A DNA stretch of 64,000 nt from the NCBI RefSeq assembly GCF_002727185.1, contig NZ_NIZW01000009.1, positions 238,256-302,255 on the forward strand, written 5' to 3'. Below the pieces are notes generated by a model. The model had not been told where the DNA came from and ran no database searches. It saw nothing but the letters and a program-made list of their open reading frames with translations. Shown here one piece after another: positions 44,711-53,528 of this stretch; positions within the stretch are counted from its first letter, which is position 1, and the number at the start of each line of letters is the position of its first letter. Position numbers and translations under genes: made by a program. Source of the stretch: Rhodopirellula bahusiensis (GTDB lineage Bacteria > Planctomycetota > Planctomycetia > Pirellulales > Pirellulaceae).

Positions 44711-47527
44711 ATGAATTCCACGATCGCATCCAACCCGACGCCCTCGCGAATTGTTTCGATCACGGCATTGCCGCCCAAAGTCTTGGCAACGGATTTGGAC
44801 GGCACGTTCTTGCCGCTCGAAGGGGACGATGCCGCCGTAGCCTCGATGGAACAAATTCGAGAGCAACTCAACGCAATCGATGTGCCGCTCGTCTTTGTCA
44901 CCGGTCGCCACTTCGATTCCGTACGTGATGCGATCGGCGAATTTGACCTGCCAAAGCCTCAATGGATTTTGTGCGATGTCGGTGTCAGCATCTACAAAGC
45001 GGATGGCGAAGGCGGATACGTTCGCGAATCAGCCTACGAGCAAATTCTCGACGAAGTCCTCGGCGAAATTGATATCGAGAAACATCGACAAGCAATCGGC
45101 GAGCTCGAAGACTTCACCTTGCAGGAGTCATTCAAACAAGGAAGGCACAAGTGGAGCTACTACGTTCCGGCCGATGAATTGGAAGCTTGCCACGAGGCGG
45201 TCGAGGCCTACCTCAAACTGCACGAACTGCCGTGCAGCATCGTCAGCAGCATCGACCCATTCAACAACGACGGGTTGGTCGATGTCTTGCCGCACGGAGC
45301 CTCCAAGGCTTTCGCGTTGCATTGGTGGTGCGAACAACACGATCTTCAGCCGGAACAAATCGTGTTCTGTGGCGACTCGGGCAATGACACCGCGGCGTTG
45401 ATCGCCGGTTACCGCTCGGTGGTCGTTGGCAACGCGGATCGCAAAATCGCTCGCAAGGTTGCCGACGCACATCACACCGCAGGTTGGGCCGATCGATTGC
45501 GTCTGGCGAAGGGCACCAGCACTTCCGGAGTTCTCGAGGGAGCCCGTTGGTTTGGACTGCTTGAATCACCGGCCGAACTGGATACAACGCAAACAGATTC
45601 GATCGGGCTCGAGGAATCGATACCATGGGGAGCACGCCTGATAGCCTCCAACCGCGCCGAGTTCACCCTTTGGGCTCCGAAACAAAAACAGGTGGTGCTG
45701 GAGATTCTTCCTGATCGACTCATTCGCATGCAGCGTCAAGACCGAGGCTTTCACCACTGCATCGTGGACGGCGTGGTCGATGGCACCCGGTATCAATATC
45801 GATTCGTTCGAGATGAAGCTACCGGTTCATTTGTTGATGTGGATGCGGAACTTAATGTCGACATGTTGCTGCATGCTCTTCCTGATCCGGCCTCACGCTA
45901 TCAACCCGAAAGCGTGCACGGTCCATCTGCGATCGTCGACACACAGTTTTCATTTCAATCGACCGCAACGACGGCTGCGAAAGAACTGGACGACCTGATC
46001 ATCTACGAGATGCACATGGGAACGTTCACCGAACAGGGGACCTACCTGTCCGCGATCGAGCGACTCGATGAATTGGTCGACCTTGGAATCACCGCGATTG
46101 AATTGATGCCGATCGCTGCGTGTGCCGGACGCTGGAATTGGGGCTACGACGGAACGCACTGGTACGCACCGATGACGGCGTTCGGAACGCCCGATGAATT
46201 TCGCCAGTTCATCGATGCGGCTCACACCCGTGGATTGTTGGTGATGGTTGACGTGGTCTACAACCACTTCGGTCCCGAGGGCAACTACTGGTCTGAGTTC
46301 GGACCTTACACATCGAGAAAGCACACGACCGTCTGGGGCGCGGCGCCGAACTTTGACGATCCCAAACGAGGTGACATCGTTCGCCGTTTTGTAATCGACA
46401 ACGCAATCATGTGGCTCAACGAGTACAACCTGGATGGCTTGCGAGTCGACGCGATCCACTGCATGAAAGACGACTCAGCCGAACACATCACGACGCAAAT
46501 GGGGGAAGAAATCCGCAAGTGGTCCGACGAGGCCGGCCGCCGCGTGTGGCTGATCGCGGAAACCAATGTCTACGACGCCGCGATGGTCAAACCACTCAGC
46601 GAGGGTGGCACGGGATTCGATGCTCAATGGAGCGATGACTTCGTGCACAGTATGTTCGCGACGGTTCGACCTGATGAACAACTGACGCAAAGAATTTATT
46701 CGCCCGGCAGCGACCTGGAGCAAACACTTCGTCGCGGTTTCGTTTTCGCGGGCGACGTTCGTGGCGACCGAGGTCGCGAATCGGAACCGACGCTGGACAC
46801 CGACGGAATGCTGCGCCGCATCGACACGCGATCGTCGATCATCTGTATCCAGAACCACGACTTCATCGGCAACCATCCTACCGGCATGCGGTTGCACCAA
46901 CTGACTTCGCCGGAGACTCAAGCCGCGGCGGTAACGCTGGCGATGCTGCTGCCCTCCATTCCGATGTTGTTCATGGGAGAAGAATTCGCGTCGCCCAACC
47001 CATTCCAGTTCTTCGTCGACTTTGGTGACCCACGATTGCAACGAGCCGTCGTCCGAGGACGCAAACGCGAGTACCCGCAACACGACTGGAGCAACGGCGT
47101 GCTTCCGACGGACGAGGAAGCGATGCGATCATCCGTGATCGGCAGTGTTGAATCAGGCAGTGAAACGATGCGGAACTGGTACAAGACCCTGATTTCGATC
47201 CGCAAACAATTCGTCAACACCGGCCTACTCTCGCCGGACAACTTCAGCGTTGACGTCAATTGCGAGGCCAACCTGTACTCGCTCAGCTATCGATCTGGAC
47301 GCGAGGCCTTGCAGGTCATGGTCCGCCTGTCACCACTCAGCGAATCAGAACCCCAAGACGAAGCACCGCCCGTTGATCCGTTGCCGGCCACGCCGGAGGG
47401 TGCATCCTCCGACGCGTGGCGATTGCTTGCTGATTCAATGGAAGCGTTTGGAGAACCGTTGACCGATGGGTTGCTGCCCAACCACGCTCGCATTTGCTAC
47501 TTCGAAAACGACGAAGCGGACGTCTGA
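44711..47527 (+). CDS. treZ: Fusion of HAD sucrose-phosphatase-like domain with TreZ-type GH13 enzyme
   Basis: A 938-residue two-domain protein. Residues about 20-280 form an HAD phosphatase of the sucrose-phosphatase class: ATDLDGTFLPLEGDD, FVTGRHFDSVRD, HKWSYYVPADELEAC and FCGDSGNDTAAL. After a linker, residues about 310-938 match malto-oligosyltrehalose trehalohydrolase: an N-terminal carbohydrate-binding strand set (WGARLIASNRAEFTLWAPKQ), then VDVVYNHFGPEGNYW (516), GLRVDAIHCM (576), WLIAETNVY (614) and IQNHDFIGN (713). TreZ releases trehalose from maltooligosyltrehalose made by TreY. No treY is in the window. It is divergent from the fructokinase-SPS-amylosucrase genes, 78 bases away. 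I know no standard enzyme with this fusion. Confidence 0.88.
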   Translation: MNSTIASNPTPSRIVSITALPPKVLATDLDGTFLPLEGDDAAVASMEQIREQLNAIDVPLVFVTGRHFDSVRDAIGEFDLPKPQWILCDVGVSIYKADGEGGYVRESAYEQILDEVLGEIDIEKHRQAIGELEDFTLQESFKQGRHKWSYYVPADELEACHEAVEAYLKLHELPCSIVSSIDPFNNDGLVDVLPHGASKAFALHWWCEQHDLQPEQIVFCGDSGNDTAALIAGYRSVVVGNADRKIARKVADAHHTAGWADRLRLAKGTSTSGVLEGARWFGLLESPAELDTTQTDSIGLEESIPWGARLIASNRAEFTLWAPKQKQVVLEILPDRLIRMQRQDRGFHHCIVDGVVDGTRYQYRFVRDEATGSFVDVDAELNVDMLLHALPDPASRYQPESVHGPSAIVDTQFSFQSTATTAAKELDDLIIYEMHMGTFTEQGTYLSAIERLDELVDLGITAIELMPIAACAGRWNWGYDGTHWYAPMTAFGTPDEFRQFIDAAHTRGLLVMVDVVYNHFGPEGNYWSEFGPYTSRKHTTVWGAAPNFDDPKRGDIVRRFVIDNAIMWLNEYNLDGLRVDAIHCMKDDSAEHITTQMGEEIRKWSDEAGRRVWLIAETNVYDAAMVKPLSEGGTGFDAQWSDDFVHSMFATVRPDEQLTQRIYSPGSDLEQTLRRGFVFAGDVRGDRGRESEPTLDTDGMLRRIDTRSSIICIQNHDFIGNHPTGMRLHQLTSPETQAAAVTLAMLLPSIPMLFMGEEFASPNPFQFFVDFGDPRLQRAVVRGRKREYPQHDWSNGVLPTDEEAMRSSVIGSVESGSETMRNWYKTLISIRKQFVNTGLLSPDNFSVDVNCEANLYSLSYRSGREALQVMVRLSPLSESEPQDEAPPVDPLPATPEGASSDAWRLLADSMEAFGEPLTDGLLPNHARICYFENDEADV

Positions 47528-47689
47528 GCTTCGCTGGCTCGCGTGAACACCCCAATCCCCCATCACCAACGATCATTTTGACACTGTTTTGTGACAAACC
47601 GTCGTTTGATTGAACTTGAGGCAAAAAACTGATTTTCCTAAAGTCGCGGCTTCAGGACCAAAATCACCCGGATAAAGGAATGTCCGAAG

Positions 47690-49498
47690 ATGACGACTCA
47701 ATCCAATCTGGCGTTGCACGCAACGTCCCCACAAAAGCTCATTCGTCGACTTCTCCTACTCACCGCAGCTTTCGTGGCGATCCTGAGCGGCGTTTCGGCA
47801 CCGCGTGTCGATGCGGCTGAAAACTCAGTTGTCGCCGTGGTCAACGCTGACCCGATTTCGCGTGACACATTGGCCTCCGCCAGCGTCGATCGCTACGGAA
47901 CCGACGTGCTGGACAACTTGATCAATCGTCACTTGATCATGCAGGAGTGCAAACGCCGTGGCCTGGGTGTCACGACCGAAGAAGTTCGTACCGAAATCCT
48001 CCGCGTTGCCAAGAAGTTTGGACTGAACGTTGAGAGCTACCTGCAACTTCTCCAAGAAGAACGCGACATCACGCCTGACCAATACAGCCGTGAAATCATT
48101 TGGCCCATGTTGGCGTTGCGAAAACTGGTCGCCGACGAAGTCGTTGTTTCTCAAGAAGAATTCAACCGTGCATTCGTTTCGCAATACGGCGAAGCCATCA
48201 AATGCCGCATGGTGATGGTTCAAGACAAATCACAAGCGGTCCAACTGCACGCCCAAGCCGCCGCGGAACCAAGCAGCTTTGCTCGTCTCGCGAAAGAGTT
48301 CAGCGAAGACCCAACCAGTGCGAGCGTCGGCGGGTTGATCCCACCGATTCGTCGTTACATGGGTGACGAAGTCATCGAAGAAGCTGCTTTCGCACTGAAA
48401 GAAGATCAAGTGTCGGATGTGTTGCCAGTGGGTGACCAATGGATGTTCCTGCAAGCCGTTCGTCGGATGCCCGCCAGCCAGCCGTCGCCACAAGCATTGC
48501 CGGCGATCAAAGAACAAATCAACGATCGAATCCGTGACGAAAAGATGAAAACGGCTGCGAGCCAACTGTTCGCTCAGCTTCAAAAGCAAGCCCAAGTCGT
48601 CAAGGTCTTGGGTGACTCGCAAGCCTCGGCGAAGTACCCGGGCGTTGCTGCAATCATCAACGGACAACAAGTTTCAATCGCAAACGTCGCTGCCGAATGT
48701 ATCAAGCGTCACGGCGAAAGCGTCTTGGAGGGCGAGATCAACCGCAAGCTCCTGGCACAGGCCCTTTCGAAGTCAGGCAAAAAGATTACCGACGATGACT
48801 TGAAAGCTGAAATCGAACGTGCCGCCATCAGCTTTGGCTACATGACCGTGAACGGATCCGCTGACGTGCAAGCTTGGTTCGACGCCGTCTTGGAAGGCGG
48901 CCCGGGAACTCGCGAGGTCTACATCGAAGACGTCGTGTGGCCCAGCGTGGCCCTCAAGAAATTGGTGGAAGACGAAACGACTCTGACCCAACAAGACCTG
49001 CAACAAGGTTTCGAGTCACACTACGGTCCTCGTGCCGAAGTCTTGGCTTGCGTCCTGTCCGACCAACGCAGTGCCCAAAAGGTTTGGGAAATGGCTCGTG
49101 ACAACCCGACCGATCAATTCTTTGGCCAACTGGCCAACCAATACAGCATCGAACCGGTTTCCTCCAGCAACTTCGGCAAGGTCCCACCGATCCGCCAACA
49201 CGGTGGCCAGCCTTCGGTTGAGAAGGAAGTCTTTCAAATGAAACCCGGTGACCTCAGTGGCATCATCGCGACGGGTGACAAGTACATCATCCTGCGTTGC
49301 CAAGGATTCACCGAACCGGTTGTTTCCGACTTCAATGCCGTTCAAGAAGAACTGCAAAGCGTGTTGATCGAAAAGAAGATGAACGTGGCTATGGGCCTGA
49401 AGTACGACGAACTCAAGCAAACCGCAGAGATCGACAACTTCTTCGTGGCATCGAAAGAGATCCCACGTGTCGCCGGCGAAAATCGCGGCTCACGCTGA
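47690..49498 (+). CDS. Periplasmic SurA/parvulin-type protein with two tandem modules
   Basis: A 602-residue exported protein with a signal peptide (LLLLTAAFVAILSGVSAPRVDA). Two copies of a SurA_N plus parvulin-like unit follow: the first (about 45-265) with NRHLIMQECKRRG, WPMLALRKLVADE, FARLAKEFSEDPTSASVGGL and VSDVLPVGDQWMFLQAVRR; the second (about 310-580) with NRKLLAQALSKSG, WPSVALKKLVEDE, FFGQLANQYSIEPVSSSNFG and LSGIIATGDKYIILRCQGF. A folding chaperone for outer-membrane or exported proteins is likely; isomerase activity is plausible in the first unit and less certain in the second. aagga lies upstream of the ATG. Confidence 0.85.
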   Translation: MTTQSNLALHATSPQKLIRRLLLLTAAFVAILSGVSAPRVDAAENSVVAVVNADPISRDTLASASVDRYGTDVLDNLINRHLIMQECKRRGLGVTTEEVRTEILRVAKKFGLNVESYLQLLQEERDITPDQYSREIIWPMLALRKLVADEVVVSQEEFNRAFVSQYGEAIKCRMVMVQDKSQAVQLHAQAAAEPSSFARLAKEFSEDPTSASVGGLIPPIRRYMGDEVIEEAAFALKEDQVSDVLPVGDQWMFLQAVRRMPASQPSPQALPAIKEQINDRIRDEKMKTAASQLFAQLQKQAQVVKVLGDSQASAKYPGVAAIINGQQVSIANVAAECIKRHGESVLEGEINRKLLAQALSKSGKKITDDDLKAEIERAAISFGYMTVNGSADVQAWFDAVLEGGPGTREVYIEDVVWPSVALKKLVEDETTLTQQDLQQGFESHYGPRAEVLACVLSDQRSAQKVWEMARDNPTDQFFGQLANQYSIEPVSSSNFGKVPPIRQHGGQPSVEKEVFQMKPGDLSGIIATGDKYIILRCQGFTEPVVSDFNAVQEELQSVLIEKKMNVAMGLKYDELKQTAEIDNFFVASKEIPRVAGENRGSR

Positions 49499-49536
49499 TC
49501 GTTCAAACCGCGCCGCTCTTGCGACTGAAAACATCG

Positions 49537-49574
49537 GCCACGCTCGGATGCTCGTCATCCCAGCGTGGCTTTTT
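49537..49574 (+). terminator. Rho-independent terminator after the SurA-like gene
   Basis: gccacgct (49537-49544) pairs perfectly with agcgtggc (49562-49569), with an inner ggatg/catcc extension, followed by five Ts. It lies 38 bases after the stop. Confidence 0.88.
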
Positions 49575-49594
49575 CATGCGCCACTCGAAGTTCA

Positions 49595-50389
49595 TCACTT
49601 ATCCGCCAACCAATCGACAACGGTTGGAATCCAGTGCTCTAACCCATCGGTCAATTCAGGGTGCGGACCAAAGCAAAACACACGGCCGTCGCCATAGTCA
49701 CACCGAACGGCGGCCGAGGTTCCTTCCATCACGCCCTCGGGAGCCCCCTTCTTCGCTATCCCAGAAGAATAGATCGCGAGGCTCTCGTAGTCAGGCACTT
49801 CCGGGTCATCCCATTCACGCCGGCCCAACAATGGCCCTTGTGCGTAATAGATTTCAGCCTCGGCTTCCTCCAGACCAAAGAAGGAAACCGCTTCTTCGGA
49901 TAGCTCGAGCTCGACTTTTCCATTCCCCCGAGCCCAGTGCTTGCGATCAACCACTTTCGCGTCAATCAAGTTGAGCGACCAAGAGTAATCGTTCGTGGCC
50001 AAGTAGGCCCCCGCGCAGACGCCGAGATATCCGCCTCCTTGCTGAACAAAGTCACGCACGGCGGCGCGGCCCTCTTCGCCAAGAGCACGGCCTTGCTTGC
50101 CACCGCTTCCTCCTGGATGGACCAGCACGTCAAACTCGGCCAACTCCCCGACAACGATCTCATCCGCGGTGATTCGTTCGATCTCGAACTTATCAACCGA
50201 GTCTTCGCCGAACGCACGAATCAGCTTGGTCGAACTACCGCCAGCTCCGTCGCCCTGATACACCGCCACGCGAGTGCACTGCTCTGCCGCGATTGAATCG
50301 GCCGCCAAAATCAGACAGACGATGCTTCCAGCCAAAGACAAGAATCGCTCGCGAAGTCTCGGCATCGTGACAATCGGGTGTTCGTTCAT
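49595..50389 (-). CDS. Exported BPL_N (biotin-protein-ligase N-terminal, amidotransferase-like) protein
   Basis: A 264-residue protein with a signal peptide (LSLAGSIVCLILAADSIAAE). Its single domain has the class I amidotransferase-like fold of the BPL_N family: DVLVHPGGSGGKQGRALG, the nucleophile elbow YLGVCAGAYLA (Cys near 124) and a histidine in FGPHPELT. BPL_N proteins are usually cytoplasmic, so the exported form hints at a degradative or peptidase-like role on an unknown substrate. It is convergent with the SurA-like gene. Confidence 0.75.
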   Translation of the reverse strand: MNEHPIVTMPRLRERFLSLAGSIVCLILAADSIAAEQCTRVAVYQGDGAGGSSTKLIRAFGEDSVDKFEIERITADEIVVGELAEFDVLVHPGGSGGKQGRALGEEGRAAVRDFVQQGGGYLGVCAGAYLATNDYSWSLNLIDAKVVDRKHWARGNGKVELELSEEAVSFFGLEEAEAEIYYAQGPLLGRREWDDPEVPDYESLAIYSSGIAKKGAPEGVMEGTSAAVRCDYGDGRVFCFGPHPELTDGLEHWIPTVVDWLADK

Positions 50390-50731
50390 CGAATTTCATT
50401 CCAGTTGAGGACCCACGGTTGACGGATCCGGCTCGTACAAGTGGGGCATCGGTTGCACTGCGAAGTTTAGTTTCGCAACGTCCCCCGAAACAGCCGATTG
50501 GACCGCCTTACCGTTCCGAGGATGGCAGCCCCGCTAAAGTTCGGTGAACGTGAACAACGACAATGCAAAACACCTGAAAGCGATCCAATCGAAGCCGGCT
50601 GCGTCGACTCCCCAGACTACCGGCTGGCGAGATGCTACGGGGCCACCCATACCATGGTGAGAACGACGGAGGCGGCCACGGACTTTGTGACACCGATGAA
50701 CATTCACTCAGTCACTCCACAAGGAAACGCG
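50390..50731. other. 342-bp region without a gene
   Basis: It separates the BPL_N gene (minus) from the decayed DUF1801 frame (plus). Short frames here have no conserved features. I see no RNA gene or repeat. Confidence 0.4.
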
Positions 50732-50960
50732 ATGAAAAGCGAAGCAACGACAGTCAAAAACTATTGCTCGCTGTACGCGATGTCCCTCTACAGCGACGCC
50801 GATTCGCTGACCGCCTTCCAAGCCTCTTTGGAAAGCCACCGGCAAAAAGCTGAACACGGGAAAATCATGCATCCGGTTCAAAAAGCTCGACGACTTGGCG
50901 TTGGACCTCATTGCCGAGCATCTTCGCGAAATCACCGTGGGCGACTATGTCGATTCCTAG
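50732..50960 (+). pseudogene. Decayed DUF1801 (YdhG-like) gene
   Basis: aagga precedes an ATG and the reading MKSEATTV, typical of a DUF1801 start. The sequence then jumps directly to KNYCSLYAMSLYSDADSLTA, which normally lies about 80 residues later, so a central block is deleted. An extra T near 50824 (tcttt for tctt) shifts the frame; in the next frame the expected end continues WKATGKKLNTGKSCIRFKKL, DDLALDLIAEHLREITVGDY, stop at 50960. Two lesions in one short gene make a functional product unlikely. Confidence 0.7.
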
Positions 50961-51163
50961 GTTGACAAGATCCCAAAATGAAGGACGCGTGCTCGAACCG
51001 GCACACACTTTGCTCTACGTCGCCCATACCGACCCCGGATCAACGAAATGTCGCTTTCTCGCCGTATACTCGCGAGCGATCTGCTGAAATCCGTCCCCGG
51101 CAATTCACGCCGCGGCCAATGGGTCGATGAAACCACACACTTTACAAGAGACCTGACCGCATT

Positions 51164-52006
51164 ATGAGTCAAATCAAAGTCGGTAGCCGGATTGTCTACC
51201 AAGTCAAATCGCCCACCACCTTTCTGTTCAACATTTCGGTTGCACAAAACGAACACCAGCCAATCGTGGACGAGGCACTCACTGTCGAGCCTTTTCACGA
51301 GATCCAGGAATGCGTCGTCAGCCCCTTGGGGAATCGTCTCGTTCGCCTCTCTGTGCCACCGGGGAACCTGGAAGTCCGCTACGACGCAACGGTCAACCTG
51401 AACGCGGAACAAGTCGAAGCGACGGAGGTCGGCGAAACTCCATACGAACAATTGCCAGCGGACGTGCTGACCTACCTCAACCCAAGCCGCTACTGCGAAT
51501 CGGACGAGCTGCTCGATTTCGCGATGGAGCAATTCGGACATTTGTTGCCGGGATACTCTCGCGTGACGGCCATCTGCAATTGGACCTACAACGAACTGGC
51601 ATACACACCCGGCAGCACCGGCCCGACGACAACCGCTCGCGATGTACTGAAGTTGAAACAGGGCGTATGCCGTGACTTCTCTCACGTCGCGATCAGCCTG
51701 TGCCGATCGATGGGAGTTCCTGCCCGATATGTTTCTGGTTACGCCGTCAACTTAAACCCGCCTGACTTCCACGGCTTCTTCGAAGCTTACCTGGACGGTC
51801 GCTGGTTCTTGTTCGACGCAACCCGTTTGGCTCCGGTTGGCGGCTTTGTTCGGATCAGCACCGGCCGCGATGCAGCCGACGTGGCGTTCAGCACCATTCG
51901 CGGCAGCGCAACGAATGTCGATATGGAGGTCTGGGCGAATCAGCAGCAGCCCAATGATGAACTGCTCGATCCTTCCAACGTTGAAACGGCGGTCAGCAGC
52001 GCATGA
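51164..52006 (+). CDS. Transglutaminase-like cysteine peptidase domain protein
   Basis: A 280-residue protein. The N-terminal half is a beta-rich bacterial transglutaminase-associated domain (RIVYQVKSPTTFLFNISVAQ). The catalytic triad of the transglutaminase-like fold is visible: Cys in KQGVCRDFSHVAI, His in DFHGFFEAYL and Asp in FLFDATRLAP. There is no signal peptide. Its TGA overlaps the ATG of the Anbu-type gene (ATGA), the pairing seen in Anbu gene clusters, where such proteins are thought to act as cysteine proteases or ligases. No alpha-E or ATP-grasp partner is adjacent. Confidence 0.85.
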   Translation: MSQIKVGSRIVYQVKSPTTFLFNISVAQNEHQPIVDEALTVEPFHEIQECVVSPLGNRLVRLSVPPGNLEVRYDATVNLNAEQVEATEVGETPYEQLPADVLTYLNPSRYCESDELLDFAMEQFGHLLPGYSRVTAICNWTYNELAYTPGSTGPTTTARDVLKLKQGVCRDFSHVAISLCRSMGVPARYVSGYAVNLNPPDFHGFFEAYLDGRWFLFDATRLAPVGGFVRISTGRDAADVAFSTIRGSATNVDMEVWANQQQPNDELLDPSNVETAVSSA

Positions 52007-52770
52007 CATTTTGCATCGGCATCAAAGTCCGCGAGGGGATTGTGGCTTTGGCGGACACCAGAATCGTTCGCGGAAGCGAACAGTCCAACAAACAGAAACT
52101 CGCCGAGTTCCAACACAACGGCCAAAGTCTCTTCACCATGACGAGCGGTCTACGCTCGGTTCGCGACAAGGCGATCACGTACTTGGACGAGTCACTTCGC
52201 AATGATTCGTCCGACGTGAATCGTCTCTATCAAATCGTCAATCGATTCGGCGAACAAATTCGTCGCGTGAAGGACGAAGACGGTGCGGCTCTCCAGTCGA
52301 CCAACCACAAATTCAACTCGCATGCGATCATTGGCGGGCGACTGTTTGGGGATCTCTCACCGCAATTGTTCTACGTTTATCCGGAAGGAAATTGGATCGA
52401 AGCGGCCGAGGACGCACCGTACTTCGTGATTGGTAGGACGTACTACGGCAAACCAATTTTGGACCGACTGCTGACCTACGAGACTCCGCTACGCTCCGCA
52501 GTCGGGCTGGCACTGCTGGCATTTGACGCCACACGCACCAGCGTCACAGACGTCGACTACCCCATCGATGTTGCGGTCCTATCGAACCAATCCACCGCCC
52601 CAACGTTCCGGCGGTATTCGGAAGCCGACTTGGCCACCACAACGGCTTGGTGGTCGACAACATTGAGAGACGCATTGAACCAACTCCCCATGCAATGGGC
52701 CGATGACCTGCTGGCCAATTCACCATCGTTCGACACCAACCAGCCAATGCAGCAACAACAGCAGCAATGA
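52003..52770 (+). CDS. Anbu-type proteasome-like protease
   Basis: A 255-residue Ntn-hydrolase. After removal of Met it would expose Thr1 (TFCIGIKVREGIVALADTRI); Asp17 falls in ALADTR as in proteasome beta subunits, and lysines at 29 and 31 lie near the usual Lys33. Length and start match Anbu, the ancestral beta-subunit-like family. The C-terminus is a run of glutamines (QPMQQQQQQ), probably disordered. It is coupled by overlap to the transglutaminase-like gene. Whether it forms a ring or is active cannot be judged from sequence. Confidence 0.8.
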   Translation: MTFCIGIKVREGIVALADTRIVRGSEQSNKQKLAEFQHNGQSLFTMTSGLRSVRDKAITYLDESLRNDSSDVNRLYQIVNRFGEQIRRVKDEDGAALQSTNHKFNSHAIIGGRLFGDLSPQLFYVYPEGNWIEAAEDAPYFVIGRTYYGKPILDRLLTYETPLRSAVGLALLAFDATRTSVTDVDYPIDVAVLSNQSTAPTFRRYSEADLATTTAWWSTTLRDALNQLPMQWADDLLANSPSFDTNQPMQQQQQQ

Positions 52771-53059
52771 GCGTCCTTGTCACGGTTTGATGAACATCGC
52801 TGCCTCCCCGGGTTGATTCCGCATTGTCGCCCACGCGAAAATGGTATCCGCTAAGACTTTGAAGTCGCTTCGATCGAGTTTGCTTTTGCCGATTCCGCAA
52901 CGAGCAGCAATGCGAGACATCTCGATCGCAATGGCTTTCGTTGCAACCAAACGTGTCCACCGAGAAACGTTGGACACTTGGTGTTGAACGGCTTCAAGTC
53001 ACCGTTCGTTCGCGTCTGCTCTCAGTCGCGAATTTGCCTCCTTTCGAAGAAGCATCATC

Positions 53060-53404
53060 ATGACGGACGCTGAAACATCAGCCAAACTGACTTGGGTTAT
53101 TCGATTGCTCGCTGCGAACTTAATCGTGATGGTGTTGGCGACTTCCACCTTGCTCTTTGGGCTGCTGCCCAAAGCAGAACGCGGCATTCAAACGGCGGAA
53201 CGCATGGAAGCTCGATTCCAATCCTTCGCGGATGAGGTTCAGCCCGTCCTCAGCACAAGCGCCGACAAGGCAATGGAGACCATCAAAAAAATGGACGCCG
53301 ATAGGCTTTCAAAAACAGCGACCGAGAAAACCGATTCGTTGTTGGATGCTGCCGCAGAACGCACGAAGCGACTCCTGAATCAAGACATCGACGATGATCA
53401 ATAA
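53060..53404 (+). CDS. Small membrane-anchored helical protein
   Basis: A 114-residue protein with one membrane helix (LLAANLIVMVLATSTLLFGL) and a long charged helix (RMEARFQSFADEVQPVLSTS ... DAAAERTKRLLNQDIDDDQ) that probably forms a coiled coil. No family is recognised. It faces, tail to tail, the minus-strand coiled-coil gene downstream. It may belong with the group of helical proteins at 53.5-57.1 kb. Confidence 0.6.
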   Translation: MTDAETSAKLTWVIRLLAANLIVMVLATSTLLFGLLPKAERGIQTAERMEARFQSFADEVQPVLSTSADKAMETIKKMDADRLSKTATEKTDSLLDAAAERTKRLLNQDIDDDQ

Positions 53405-53528
53405 AAAGTTGGCTGGGGCAGCGTTCACGAAAGATGAATCTGTTCGTCAAGAAACGATTTCATAACGGTACCCAAATGATGCGGCGAGTGACGGCAATCC
53501 ATGCCTGGCCGGCGTTGTGAGCAGACCT

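Noticed and set aside
50498..50965. A 155-codon plus-strand frame
   Set aside because: It spans an intergenic region and the broken DUF1801 gene; only the part from 50732 has recognisable residues, and those shift frame at about 50824.
52780..52977. A 65-codon minus-strand frame
   Set aside because: It has no ribosome site, no conserved motif and lies between two plus-strand genes; the composition is not enough to call a gene.
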